This document shows positions 33,291 through 46,010 of a stretch of 64,000 bases of DNA, piece by piece. Below the pieces are notes generated by a model. The model was not told where the DNA came from, did not search any database, and saw only the letters and a list, made by a program, of their open reading frames with translations. The position numbers and the translations under genes were made by a program. The stretch's first letter is position 1; every line of letters begins with the position of its first letter. Origin of the DNA: Spongilla lacustris (taxonomy: Eukaryota; Porifera; Demospongiae; Spongillida; Spongillidae); NCBI GenBank assembly GCA_949361645.1, contig OX442416.1, positions 5,958,362-6,022,361 on the forward strand. The letters are read 5' to 3'.

Positions 33291-35220
33291 CCTCCTGATA
33301 AAGCTAAACCGCGGCCTACAAGCTTTCCTAAAGGCCATCCTGCAGGCCCTCCTGCTATTGTCTCCCCAGGACAACTCTACATAACTAGCCCTTCATATAG
33401 TCTGCTTCTAGATGTACACAACTCTGGTTACAGTGTTGCCACAGATACAACACTCATCACTCAGGGCACTGTTACAGCATTATGCGACAGTGGTGAGGTC
33501 TTCCTTCCTGGTGTCAATGGTCGCTGTGCACCACTGGTTAGCATACCACCTTTATGGTGCATTCCATTTGCAGTGCACAGTGCTAATGGCTCTACCAGTA
33601 CTGATAGAAGGGACGGGCTTGTCACATCCACTTCAGATGCACTGCTGTATGTTATAGGAAACAACACAATGATATGTTCTTATGGGTTGAATGTATCTAA
33701 TGCTACATGTGTACAGATTGTACCAAATGACACTCAATGGAATGAATTGGAGCACTCATATGGTCCTGTAGGAAATATCTCAGATGGCTACATTGGTAAT
33801 GTGAGTGGAGGGCAGGTTTTTAAATTCAATGAAACAATTTTTTTTTGTGCCAATTTGGCTGAACAATACAATAGAACCGTACAAGTTGTGCTATCTCTGG
33901 TGACAACTGACCTGGGTTTGGAGGTGCTCACATATGTTGGTTGCAGTTTTTCCATACTAGGGTGTTTGTGCTTACTTATAACATATGCCATTATTAAAGA
34001 CCTTCGCAACTTTGCTGGGAAGTTGGTAATGAACCTAACCATTGCTATTCTCATATCAGACATTGTTCTCATTGGACTGTTCACTGCTAACAGCTTTGTT
34101 AAATCTAATACCTTCTGTATAGCCAATGCAATCCTCCTGCACTACACATTCCTGTCACGCTTCAGTTGGATGTCCATTATTGCAGTGCAGCTTGCAGTTG
34201 TATCAACCAATCCATTTTCAAGCAACAAATCTGTGATTAGTAAGAAAACTCTTGAACCCAAGGCATTGCTAGCATGCATAGTGATTGGCTGGTGTTTGCC
34301 ACTCATCATAGTGGTCACCTGTGTAGGTTTGAATTTCTCACCACTGGATGCAATCGGTTATGGCAGAAATGGCAAATGCTGGATAAGTAACCAAACTGCT
34401 CTCATAGCTGCCTTTATTGTTCCAGTGTTTCTTTCAGTTTTCCTCAACTTTGTCTGTTTTGCAATTTCAACCATTGCCATCTGTGTGTGTATGAAAGTAC
34501 AAAGTACTGCTTCACACCTACGCGTGTTTGTAGCACTGTCCAGCCTCATGGGAATGACCTAATTGTTTGGCTTTGTGGCAATATCAATAGACAACATAAT
34601 ACCATGGTACTTTTTCATTGCCTTGAACAGCACACAAGGTTTGTTTGTATCTGTGATGATGTTGTGCAAAAGACGAACTTATGAACTCTACAAATCCTTG
34701 TTTGTGAACAAGATGGCAATACTCAACACAACGAATTTCAATGTTCATAATAATAATTCAGTGTATGTATAAGACCATTTCATAACAACATGTATAAATG
34801 CATGTACATAATGCCTGTCCCAAGTTATGATTTTTCACTCCCTTTTCTTTATGTGCATGTCAAGAAATTGTGGACATCAATGCATAACTCAGCTCAAAAT
34901 TGTGATTTTAAAAATCTGATTGCACCATTAAACTCACTAGGTACTTTAGAGATTTATCACGTTATTAAAACAGCTAATTAATTTATTAAAATATTTTATT
35001 ATTATTGTCTTGCAATACGTTTATTGTATGTCTGCATGGCAGGAAAGTTAGGAATAGCCATCGCTGTTACATAAAATCCTTCCGAACTAAAGCTATCGTC
35101 GATTTTATTGATTTAAGCATACACATGCGCAACTTAGTTTTACTCGTGCCCCTGCCACTGGATACATTCTAGAGGTCACGTGATATGTTATTTAACCATT
35201 TTGATCATTTGTGCATAGCT

Positions 35221-35293
35221 TAGTCTCGTTCCCAGACCCTATTTATTGAGAAAGATCTTGTTTCTCAATAAATAGCGTCTGGGAACGAGACTA
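35221..35293. repeat. Foldback MITE with TAGTCTCGTTCCCAGAC arms
   Basis: Two 33-base arms (one mismatch) around a 7-base loop. The same end sequence occurs singly near 2,445-2,460 (inverted) and 37,961-37,977, so it marks a dispersed family. Confidence 0.8.
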
Positions 35294-35613
35294 GGCACGG
35301 CTATTGTATCAAGCCTATATTTGTACCCGTCTGATTAGCATTGTGGATATAATAGCACTACACTCGATCGCTATCAATAATTTTTGGTATACGCTAGTCT
35401 TGCTAGCCAGACGTAGTCTGACGTAGCCATACCCTCGCGCTTTGCGGAGGGTCTGGAGACATTGGATTACTTCCAACATATTAAAAGTTATTAAGGTTAC
35501 CTTACGTTACAAGGAATGTGAGGAATGCAATTATGTTACGGACAACAGGCGTTCAAGATGGCGACAGCCAAGACTGTATCAGTTAGGCAGTTGACAATTT
35601 TTTTCAAATTATT

Positions 35614-35755
35614 ATTTTTGCCATAAATTGTATATCATTAGAAAGAGCAAAATTTCTGCATTCCAACGATACCTTGCTTGCTCGATTTTTGCCATAAATT
35701 GTATATCATTAGAAAGAGCAAAATTTCTGCATTCCAACGATACCTTGCTTGCTCG
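35614..35755. repeat. Perfect tandem duplication, 71 bp x 2
   Basis: Bases 35,614-35,684 and 35,685-35,755 are identical (starting ATTTTTGCCATAAATTG). Non-coding. An assembly artefact is possible. Confidence 0.9.
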
Positions 35756-38043
35756 ATGATGTATCTCCCTGCGAGTACCACGTAATTTTAAAGATCAAAA
35801 TAAAAACGATCGGTAATGTACGCGAATGAATGGGATGTGCAAAACAAAAACTGTCCCGGTTGAGTTTCTATTGAATACAGAGACATTTATAAGTACACAA
35901 CTTTAACCAAAACCTTAGCACATGTAGTCCGACGAATATTATACATAGAGGTGCACTTAATATTGCTTTATGAAATTAGTTTCATCTATCATATGTCAAA
36001 ATAACAAATAAGGTAATTGCGTCATAATACACGCATGTGCGCAGTGCGATGAAGATTAAGGTTTAAACTTTTTAAACACGAAACAAACTCTATACAGATG
36101 GAACTACTATTACTTTACTGAATTATAGCAATGGCAAAATCATCACTGTATATTATAGCAAGAGGTTCATGGATTTTAAGTCCATTTAAGTTAATATCAG
36201 GATAATCTGCAAGTAGCCCATACATATACATGTATGTGACAGTCTCCCCCTTCTTACTCTGCTTCAGTCATCTGTTTTTCAATCATTGACAATGACTTTA
36301 GGAATTTTAGATTTCGTTACAAAGGTTTCCATTATAGAGTACGTGTGTAGCAAACATGAGGTCCCAAGAAAGTAATATCTTTTCTAGTATTAATTACTTC
36401 TACTATTAGATCACTTTTTCAAAATGCATGCACTCCAAGTTCATATGCACAATAACTAACTGTGGTAGGCTTAAACATGCCAGTTCTCTTGAAACTCCTT
36501 CAATATATTACCAACAAGTACACGGCCGTACTCCAAACATGCAGCAATAGACTACTTTACGCGACAAGAAACAATATACTTTTTCCGGCATCACTTTTAG
36601 TATTTATGCTTTTCAAATTTTTTTCCATCATATGCATGTACTTTCTCTTTCAATTGCAATTGATGCTAGTTATTTAAAGCTTTCATTTTACATTCTTTCA
36701 TTATTTTATTCTTCTTATGTTCTTTATTGTTAGAAGATATGCCGGTTTTGAATCTGCACTAACTCTGATAAGAAAATCTCAATGCAACCAGTGATCTTTT
36801 TAACTGCCTTACTTCAGCCTAACTGCAGTATCTAAGCTTCTTATGCCTTTAGGCTGATTTGCTCCGTTGTCAACTACCTTGGCTGCTTCATTTGGGTTAT
36901 AGTTCAGTAATTTGTAGTTATGTACAACGCTAATCCATTTATTAAGGGTACCACTGATACTGACTTATTTATATGCTCTTCAATGAGACACTCTAGATCA
37001 AGAGCAATCTTCATTCTGAATAGCAACAAAGCAGATTGGAACGTTATTCTGTTCATGTATGCATATGCATAAAATTGAATATGAATAAAGGGCTTGATAA
37101 TATCCATGTGTGGGCACCATCTTATTGCAATTCTAAAACAATAAAAATAAACTGCTCTCTTAGAACTTCAAGTAGATGTTGTTCACAACTATGTGCTTCA
37201 AAGAATAGGGTGTGTAATAAATAGAATTGTCACAACATTAACACAACGCATTGTGTTATAATAAAGGTCTACTTGGTTATGTTCTGTACATATGAAATCT
37301 AAGTTAATCTTATAGTCTGAAGCGTGATTTCAAATAAAAAGATAGGTGCTTTCAAGCAGGCCAATACTTAACGCCTAGGCCATTAAAGCACCCTTTGGGC
37401 ACCATTCAAATCTCCTGAAACTTTATAGTATCATTAACTTGGACCTATACTAAATAAAAATCACTATCCTGTGATTGTGCATCAAAAGACTAATTCAAGA
37501 CTCATTTGCAAGATTTTACTACAAATTGAAAGCGCCTGATATCGATGGATCGTGAAGTAGCTTGAATTTAGGCTATTGCAATGCATTCTACAACCAATTG
37601 CCTTCCTCGATCGAGTAATGAAGTAGGGTAAACCGCTCACGTAACGGAGCAGGTTTCTACGCTTCTATGTATACTTTTCAAACTTTAACAAATTCCAGTC
37701 CAATTTTTGACGTACTTTTAGATCAACTATTTATGGACCCGAATACGCGATTTTGTCAACTACCTATATATCAGTGGCAAAGCGAGTGTGCTGGGCGCCC
37801 GGGGGCAAAATGCACTAATGGCGCCCCCCCCCCCCCCCCCCCCCATTACATTCGACGAGGTGGGGAGATTGAGAACGGTAGTGACGGCGGTTATGCTACT
37901 GACCATGGTGGTTGTAGGGAGTAAGCATCCCCTAAATGCCAAAGAGCCAGCAGCCCTAGTCTCGTACCCAGACCCTGATTCCCACAGCTGCGGATGGACA
38001 CCAGCCCCTCCCCCACATATGCCTCACTACATTGCAAGTCCAG

Positions 38044-38995
38044 CAGGGCCGGCGTTAGATGTTTGGTGGCCCTAGGCAAAAAGGGTCTTGGCGGCCCCTT
38101 CATCCTCGCTCGAGGGTGCATTTTCAGGTTTTGAACTTAACTCCTTCCGATATCATTCCACCTCGCATAGCTGGTTTGACAGCGCGCACATGCATCTTTA
38201 ATGAAGATATACATGCTGATTGCAAAAGAATTACCTTATGCATGAAAAGCAATTTTTCTAGCTTTAACGGCTGAAAACAAATCAACTGCAACTGTAGGGG
38301 CGGATCCAGGATTTAGGGGCGAGGCTGGGGCCATGCGATACCTGGATACACAAGGATGTCCGGATATGGGCCTTCGCCGCATCGGGGTCTGGGGCGGAGC
38401 CCCAGCCGCTTTGCAACTCTTGCATTTTTAAAGTCACCAAAACAGCATAGTTATCACTGGATTAAAAACTCGCGAAGGATTTTAAAAAATCCTTTATAAA
38501 ATCAAAACTTGCATTTTTTTTTTTTTTCAGTCGTGTATTGCGTAGTAAGTAGCATGCTAAAAATAGATACAATACGACAAGGATTACTTGCTTCCAGACT
38601 TTCTTGTAATCTGGCGGTGGTATACCCCAGCCGCCCCGATCCACCAGTCCAAAGATGCTGTAATTTCATGTTCAATCGAAATCAAAGCTACATGTAAACC
38701 TTCAAGCCTATCAGTCTTGAGTATCTTCCGTAATTGATGGATGCAGAAAAGTCTCTATAAGCTTAAATTTTGAAAAGCTCCGTTCTGCAGCTGGTGCAAC
38801 TCAGCAACTGTAGTGGAAGCTGTCAATAAAATGCGCACCGTACTGACCGGCGGCCCTAGGCGTATGTTGGCGAGAAGGTCTATTTTTATGGGTGTTAATT
38901 ATCATATGAATAATTAAGTAGCAGCAGTTTGGCGGCCCCTCTGACCGGCGGCCCTAGGCATTTGCCTAGTCTGCCTAGCGTTAACGCCGGCCCTG
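38044..38995. mobile_element. Non-autonomous hAT-like element
   Basis: Ends CAGGGCCGGCGTTA and TAACGCCGGCCCTG are inverted; the direct repeat AGTCCAG flanks both sides (38,037-38,043 and 38,996-39,002). CAGGGCC-type ends are typical of hAT elements, whose duplications are usually 8 bp; here 7 bp is visible. GGCGGCCCTAGGC words recur inside. A GGGGCGGATCCAGG stretch at about 38,298 may mark a nested element. No transposase. Confidence 0.7.
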
Positions 38996-39466
38996 AGTCC
39001 AGACAGCAGCCCCGCATACCAACAGACACCACCAACCCTCACTACCTACCTGCCCATATCAGACCCTACACAAGAGCCACAAACTAACCAATGGGGTCAG
39101 CCTCCACAATACCAGTGGAGACACTACTTTCTGTACTTTTGTCTGTTGTGGGGTCAAATCCATGGTCCCATTAACACCCTGTACTCGTGTCTGTTTTGGG
39201 GTCAAATTGATGATGAGACAAAAGCTACTGCAACCAAATTTTGTGAAGTGACGAAGAAGTGCACAATTGGTTATATCAACTGAAGTTAATTCTGAAATCG
39301 GTTATTCCAAATAGCACTACATGTATGGGCACTTAGGTAATCACTAACAGGTGGATAAACTTACTAAAGTAGTATATTAAGTTATGTGACAGCCAGTTTC
39401 AAATATATAAACATAGCAACAGGTCATACACAGTGTATATGTATTGAGTATAGCCATACTAGTAAA

Positions 39467-40507
39467 TCATTTCATTGCAAGTTGCGTGTTGCTAGATACA
39501 CATACACTGGATCGGACTTTTTCTTTAGTGTTGTGTGGAGTGGCGATGCCGGAACAGGATGCTTCAGATGCAGACTGGTCGCCCTTATTGCAGGAACAGA
39601 CAATTACCATGTTCCGAAGTCGGGGATTGAGGATAAGGATGGATACGATTGTAAACGGATACCCGAGGTCAGAAATATATCGTGCTATCTCTAGCCACTT
39701 TGTGATGTCATCATGGCTATTGTTCCCAATGAACCCGATGTAATAAATAAGTACAGCGACAATTTTGAACAAAGCATATATGGCAATGTTGAATCCATTT
39801 ACTGCTAGAACAGACCTCACAACGGCCTTCTTCTTATATGAGACATCTCGTTTCACTTTCAGGTGTGTCAGAATGGAAAATATGACGATTATGAAAAACG
39901 GAACGACAAATGCTACAACGATGTAGATTGCAGCTATTTCTATGAGGCTGTACCTATCCTCATCAGTGTGAAGTTGCTGTTGGTTATTTACACATATTCC
40001 AACAGTCAACACAAAGGTAAACAAAAAGCTTAAGATGGATATTCCTACCAAGGAAGATATGAGGGATTTGAGACTGACAAACTTCTTGTAGCTAGAGTGA
40101 AGCAGCACAAACTGCACAATCGAAGTCATTCCAATACTATAACAAACGATCATGAAAGGAGTATAGCATATGACATATTTTGCTGTGTAAATTGTACATG
40201 ACAGAGTATTATTCTGGGGTATCCAACTGTTGGAATAGAGGCTTAGTACCCAAAATATAGCCAGCGCCACTGAGCCAATCACGCAAAAAATGATAATGAT
40301 GTTATAGAGAAGCATGATGGGTTTAATCCCGGTGCGGGACATCATCCTGTACAAAAAAAAAAGAGCGACTGAACCGGCCACAAGGGATGGGATTATCACT
40401 GTTGCAAGGTGCACAATCTGGAGTATAGTGTAAAGGTGCCACAAATATGTATTGAGTGCGCTGTCAGAAGATTTGGATGATGATGAATTAATGTGGTCCA
40501 TTTTCAA
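39467..40507 (-). CDS. Seven-transmembrane receptor, single exon, intact
   Basis: 346 residues with a short N-terminus containing NSSSS, seven hydrophobic segments (about residues 20-55, 60-90, 100-137, 148-175, 187-215, 232-260, 272-297) and a Ser/Thr-rich tail. The last helix ends ILILNPRLRNM, resembling the rhodopsin-class NP-xx-(Y/F) region without the aromatic residue. The third helix is followed by LLHSSYKKF, so there is no DRY motif. It is likely a divergent rhodopsin-like or invertebrate-specific G-protein-coupled receptor in the plasma membrane; the ligand cannot be predicted. The ATG at 40,505-40,507 gives a sensible N-terminus, and upstream is AT-rich without another in-frame start. 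It is unrelated in sequence to the receptor at 30.6 kb. Confidence 0.75.
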   Translation of the reverse strand: MKMDHINSSSSKSSDSALNTYLWHLYTILQIVHLATVIIPSLVAGSVALFFLYRMMSRTGIKPIMLLYNIIIIFCVIGSVALAIFWVLSLYSNSWIPQNNTLSCTIYTAKYVICYTPFMIVCYSIGMTSIVQFVLLHSSYKKFVSLKSLISSLVGISILSFLFTFVLTVGICVNNQQQLHTDEDRYSLIEIAAIYIVVAFVVPFFIIVIFSILTHLKVKRDVSYKKKAVVRSVLAVNGFNIAIYALFKIVAVLIYYIGFIGNNSHDDITKWLEIARYISDLGYPFTIVSILILNPRLRNMVIVCSCNKGDQSASEASCSGIATPHNTKEKVRSSVCVSSNTQLAMK

Positions 40508-41891
40508 ATCCTTTATACGGGAGAGAGGAGCAGCAAATTATGTACATATCCTTGCAAGAGTGTATATACAGATCAAAATTGTTTGCTATGCATGTGCTCA
40601 ATCTTAGCACTGGAAATTGCATTAATAAGTTCACATGCATATATTATGTAGTTTTAGCCATACACAGCACTGATGCACAGTGACAACAGTTGTATCATAT
40701 CAAAACTGTTTTTCGGTCATTGAAGGCATCATTTCAGTATGAATATTGTATAACTAATGCTAACTGTATTGTCTATAAATATAACAATTACAATATTGCC
40801 TGTCTTAGAAATCTACTGTTCCTGCTAAAAGTAGTCACTGAATCTTTCTGACTACTTTTCTATCTCTATTATTTCCAGTATATTTGTCACACATGGGCAA
40901 AGATGTGTATTTGGTTTGCTACAGGTTTGGTGATCAATGGTAAAAATGGATTGTAAACATACATTTATTAATGAAGAGTGAAGAAGTTAAAATTTAAATC
41001 CAGCTCACACAATTGCACAATTATTTTCCTTTGAGAGAATACATATGCCGGGGCAATGTGTGTTCATGCTTACATACTCTATACATAAATGTAACCATTG
41101 CTGCTCATACAATGTACATGTAATAGTATGTTTAGTTAACAACTCTATGCTTAAACTCCATACTCATGAATTGGTGGTGTTAAGTGAATTGAGAATATAG
41201 GTTAAAACTGATTCTTTCAATGGAGCAAGTGTACAAATGCCAGGTATGGGATACAATTGCTTGTTTTTTAAAACAGAATCAACTGCATTGATTTCCATTT
41301 TAGACATTGCAGATACAGGAATGCATTTTAGTTTGGCTATGTGCAGGTAATTCATTTGTGATGAAAAATCTAACAGTTCATGCATCCTCAGTATATACAT
41401 TTGTGGAACTGGTATTAGTATTTATGAATAGGTTTTCATGTTTGGAATCTGAATTTGATTACTCATTACAGCACTTTTTCTGTTTATCCTTTGTGAAAAT
41501 TAAAGTTGGCATCAAACGTTGCAAAAAGCTGCATTACAAAGCCTTTTCACCTTTACATGCGCAATAAATTGTAAGATTTCCACGTAGCTAGCCTACGTGC
41601 AGCATGCCATGCACTGAAGCATATCTACATGTAGTAGCGTTCTACAGCAGTATAAATACAATTTTGAACATATAGTAAAATTTAATGTTTCTGCATGCCC
41701 AAATCTATGGCATTATCTGAGCTGTATATGGTCCGGCGCAATCTTCATTTAGTTAGGGCAAATGTGAGGCTATTTTGTGCAGACTTTCATGCCCTTATCA
41801 GGAATACATTTGAGTTTGTAGTTTGTCTTGTGATTTGTGTTTAGTCATTGTTGCATTTGTGATTTGTGTTTAGTTATTGTTGCTAAATTAA

Positions 41892-41923
<32 letters not shown>

Positions 41924-42872
41924 CACCGATCGCGATGTATAGTAATAGAATAGTTCTACAAATACTATGGTGACCAAGGTTCAGCTCCAAATAAGTAATA
42001 CAAATGCGGATATCTGCATGAAGTCCCTCGTGGTCAAGCATGTCACACATGCCCAAATTCGGCAGTACATGTACATTTCCAAATAATGATTTCCGCAATC
42101 CATAACTATAGTAGTACGTAGTAGTTCAGCTTAATGTGTAACATGTCATCTTTTCTTTCCCTCATGCAGTTATTCCCCTCTCGATCCTTCCAACACTCGC
42201 GCCTCTCACATTCTTTCTATATCTCCCTCTCGCTTTATCGTCGTCTCCTTTCTAGCTTGTATGCCTTGTATTTTTTGCATGCGAACTACTCACGACGCAT
42301 ACCGATAAATCTCTAGATATCACCACCTTCACCTTCTAATCTAAGTGTTTCTCCCTTCCACACGCACATAGTCGTCTGTATGTATTCTTGTCAAGACTAC
42401 GCTCTCGCCATCTCAACACACATGCACGGTCTCATTACTTCTACGGTCTTTCTAGAGCGACGTCCATACGCTCGCCAATACAATTCGACTTTTAGTTCTA
42501 GAACACCGAGAGTAAAATGAAGTGAGACAGCCGAAACGAGACACGTTAGCACTAGACATAACCGCGTGCACTAACTTAATCACACAATTGCACGTATCGT
42601 ACGTACCTGGAACTCTAGTCCTTCTTCTACTCTTCCGCCACAAAGATCACAATAGTTTGTTTTTAAAATTGTAATTTTCTAATCTATGCATGATGCATGA
42701 TGTCACTCACATTGCGGTTATTAATTGCAAGGCGTTTTAGTTGAACTAATTATAGATAATAAAATCTACGTAACGCTTTTGTAGCTACACAGCCTCTGTT
42801 GAGCCTGCCCACGTACACCAGGGCATCTAATTCAGCTAACTTCAAATCTGGACACGAGTGGTACGGATTTAG
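40508..42872. other. Intergenic, no gene recognised
   Basis: An (AAT)n tract lies at about 41,890-41,921 and a pyrimidine-rich stretch at 42,145-42,420. Short frames are unconvincing. Confidence 0.4.

Positions 42873-42922
<50 letters not shown>
42873..42922. repeat. (GT)n microsatellite
   Basis: About 25 GT units, uninterrupted. Confidence 0.95.
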
Positions 42923-42926
<4 letters not shown>

Positions 42927-43234
42927 CGGTAATGCATATGATTATGATTTACGCGCGTGCGCCAAATGATTCTAGCAAGTGTCCTGGCCGGCCTTTCCTT
43001 TGTCACGCGGACAACAAGTGGAAGTGGTTACAACCGGCCGACAAGTGCAACCTATCACCTCAAATACGCCCATTTCAAGGCAAACAATAAATCCGCGCGG
43101 CACCATCCACTGAGATAACTATTACAGTATGTCACAATGGGGTAGAGTGAAGTGAGCTTGATGCAGAGCTTTTGCGGTATGTTGTATGTATGATTACAAT
43201 TAAGCTAGAGCTGACTGCATAACATTATTGGGTA

Positions 43235-43500
43235 CGTACCACATACTGAAGGAAACGCACCAAATAAATGGTAATGGCAAATGCATCCATGGCCATGCAC
43301 GTTGTGTACAAAAGGTACTGTTCCTGTTCCTCCTCCCTGTTCAGATATGGCTTTAAACGATCACAGTGTACCGTGCACCTGATGCTTATGTGGAGGAAGA
43401 TTCCATTTAATCTGATACACTCCATTATCAAGCCTAGCACAAATTCTTTCATGCATCGGTCCTTCACAATATACAACAGCAAGCCCTGTGAACACACAAG
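43235..43500 (-). pseudogene. Possible gypsy integrase C-terminal fragment
   Basis: On the minus strand one frame reads ARLDNGVYQIKWNLPP and another CTVHCDRLKPYLNREEEQEQ. The VYxI ... VHxDRLKPY pattern is typical of the end of Ty3/gypsy integrases; a frameshift separates the halves. Acceptor-like (TTCACAG) and donor-like (GTACGT) sites bound it, so a host exon remains possible. Confidence 0.4.
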
Positions 43501-44454
43501 TGAAACGTTTTATGATTTGTATTGTAAGATGTTAGCACATGATAGCTAAAACTCTTATTTTTATTTTAAATCTGATGTCTATGCATTGCATTAATAAACG
43601 CTAGTATGTGCCTTCCAAAAAAAAAAAAAAAAAAAAAAAACCCTGAAATTAAGCTGTGCATATTGCTGCCACGACCACTACACTTGATGCATTTAGAATG
43701 ATATTTAGGCAAGGGTTATTCAGGGGCCTGCTATTGATTGAATGCAAAATACCATGCAACATATTTTGTGTAAGAGCATGCACCATAAGAAGTAATGAAT
43801 AACAGTGTTGAGGTTGTGAGTCGGTTTGTTACATATGTTGTCATGCAACTATGTTACAACTGTTCATGTACATGTGCATCTGTATTGTGTATAACACTGA
43901 CGAAGTGAAGATGCCTATAGACCAATTCTCAAACCGGACTCAGTTGAAAATAGCCAGTCCGAAAATTTTCATCAGTGTCATAACCTGAGCAGTTACATTT
44001 GGTTATTTCCCCCTACAACTCTAATTATTTACTCATTGTGTAAGTTCATGCACGAAGTATTGAGGCTGTGTGAAACTGCATTGTCAAATGCTTTAATTAA
44101 ATGCTATTTAGGTGTAGGCTTTGCAATAGACTGAGGATCTATATGAAATACATGCATGTATAGAAATGTTCCCCATTGCAGACTGATAATGAAACATGCT
44201 CTTGTTCAAGTGCAAGAGATCCGCAATGCCAACTGTATACAATTAAAGTGTCTTTAGCAAGCGATTTTCTCAAATTTGCATTTCACTGTCAAAAGTAGGG
44301 GAATATGGCGTCATCACAGCAACCTGCAGTATCTTCACCATCATACACAACAACCTACCCAATCCTGGCTGGCATTAGGTAGAGTGACATGCGCCTTTAT
44401 TGAGCACAACATACCTTAATTGTTCTTACATGTACCAGGCCTATACATGTATTT

Positions 44455-44600
44455 ACATGGCCTTACCACAACGAGGACCTACAGGCTGATATGGCCTCAC
44501 CAAAAGGAAGGTCATGGCTGATATGGCCTCACCACAGCACATGATATGGCCTCACCACAACAAAAATAGAAGCTCATATCATGATATGGCCTTATACCAC
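44455..44600. repeat. TGATATGGCCTCACCACA word repeats
   Basis: About five copies of (TGAT)ATGGCCTCACCA at irregular spacing of 20-45 bases (from about 44,456, with variants CCTTACCACA and CCTTATACCA). No coding role is seen. Confidence 0.6.
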
Positions 44601-45209
44601 CACTTCCTGCAGGCCACTGTCACTGCATGGATCACTGTACTTTTACTAAGTTTACTGCCTTCAGTAAAAAATGTTCTGCAGTGGATGGTCTTTTTTATTT
44701 ACCAAATCCTGCAAACTTGTGGCCACTGCTTCACCATTGGGGAACACATTGAACTTAAAACATATTGTGTGCCATGATGAAGAACGTCCAGCCCTCAAGC
44801 ATCTGGTTGTTTGCCCATTCCAGTTGAGCATGAATTCCACTTTTAATGAACTAATTAAATACTATACAGTGCATAAGCAAGGAATGCGTTTATAAATGAT
44901 GCTTCTCTATGCAAGAAAAATTATCTTGCATTTTATGGTACCATGATCTATGTGTATACCAATCACCAAATCACCTATCACCATCGCATCATCTCAAGCA
45001 GAAATTAAGGCCATGGCCTCCATACATTCAGCGGGCACAAATGTCCAAACAAGTTATACCCATTGTTTCAAAAGTGATGCAAATTCACCAAAACTCATAA
45101 ATTCATTCATTCATTATGATGTCACGTCATGCACTGTGGTTACGATAATCTTGACTCTGGATGAGACTATGAAAAATCACTTGAATTACCGAGAAATCCA
45201 ACATCAGTA

Positions 45210-45236
45210 GGGGAGACCGGGGTTAAAAGTCACAAA
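45210..45236 (+). repeat. Pogo-like terminal repeat, left end
   Basis: TA followed by GGGGAGACCGGGGTTAAAAG and TCACA. The matching inverted end is at 56,503-56,526, also followed by TA. A pogo-type transposase fragment lies about 300 bases inside this end. Confidence 0.6.
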
Positions 45237-45520
45237 TTTAGTATCCAACAGTGCCCTTGTTATTAAAACATAGTTATTAAAAATAATTTAATAACACGAA
45301 ATAATCTCCAATCATCTAGCTACATTATAGCTATTCCAGTTTTTCTATTAATCAATTCGTTAATTGATTCTAAACATTCTAATTGAAGCAGTGCATTTGT
45401 GATAACGCGAACTGATAGGGTAAGAAGTCACACACGTTATACTGTAAAATATGACTCATCAGAGGCTATAATAAACACAAATTCAAATGCAAAGTCCGAT
45501 AGTATTCTGGACCAAATTTA

Positions 45521-46010
45521 TTACTCTGCAGTACAAGTTTTAAGTTGGTTTACAGTGGTGGGGTTGAAACCGGAAACCCGCACAAGGTTTGTAGCTTCTG
45601 GCTTAAGTAATGACAACGTAGGGTGGCGCTTAAGAAACCCAGAAAACCAACCAGAGCCAGCTTGTTTGTTTTTTACCCATGTAGTACCGATAGTTAGGCT
45701 CTTTGCTATTAATAGCCAACTGACAGGCAAGCTTTCGTATTTCCTTAGGCGAAAGGCCTCGATACATTCTAGAAGCTGTTTATATATATTCGACTAACTC
45801 TTCCTCCACAGCTTTCGAAAAAAGCTGCCGACTTCTTTTACCCAACAGTAAATAAAGAAACGCCGTTTTCTTCTAAGGCGTTAGTCGTTTAAAATATCGG
45901 GACAAAGTTTGGTAGTTAATACCACACATCTTAGCAGCACTTCTGATGGATGCTTGACAAGGTCAACAGCCTTTACAATGTCTTCTTTCGAGTAACAAGC
46001 TTCCACCCCC
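45521..46010 (-). pseudogene. Pogo/Tigger-like transposase, DNA-binding N-terminus
   Basis: Minus strand: YSKEDIVKAVDLVK (about 46,000-45,955), then in another frame ASIRSAAKMCGINYQTLSRY, which together resemble a pipsqueak-type helix-turn-helix; then MPVSWLLIAKSLTIG, KQAGSGWFSGFLKRHPTLSL and KPEATNLVRVSGFN (45,730-45,540), matching the CENP-B/Tc5-type DNA-binding domain. Two frameshifts are visible and the catalytic DDE domain is missing. The nearby GGGGAGACCGGGG end with TA flank fits the Tc1/mariner-pogo group. Confidence 0.7.

Larger units (their letters stand above)
30589..34772 (+). pseudogene. Methuselah/adhesion-like seven-helix receptor, interrupted
   Basis: The start MEIERRIVIFSFSLFVSFAA at 30,589 gives a signal peptide; the upstream in-frame Met at 30,550 is less likely. 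A cysteine cluster FCTCRCDIDCSFFGDCC fits a somatomedin-B-type fold, followed by repeated ALCNN/ALCNG cysteine motifs and many NxS/T sites. The first reading frame runs into an inserted element at 31,205; coding resumes at 32,668. A five-unit PPGDEGSxN repeat precedes the membrane domain. Helices: TM1 about 33,920-33,995, TM2 34,018-34,095, TM3 34,112-34,205, TM4 34,260-34,340, TM5 34,395-34,490, TM6 34,510-34,600, TM7 34,600-34,680. No GPS cleavage site is seen, which suits Methuselah-type receptors. A TAA at 34,560-34,562 stands in TM6 where relatives have Trp (GxTW), and the same frame then continues to 34,772. Ligand unknown. Likely a dead or polymorphic allele. Confidence 0.75.
34773..38043. 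other. Intergenic, MITE-rich
   Basis: AT-rich sequence with no gene recognised. It contains the foldback at 35,221, the duplicated 71-mer at 35,614 and a 21-base poly-C tract at 37,824-37,844. Confidence 0.45.
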
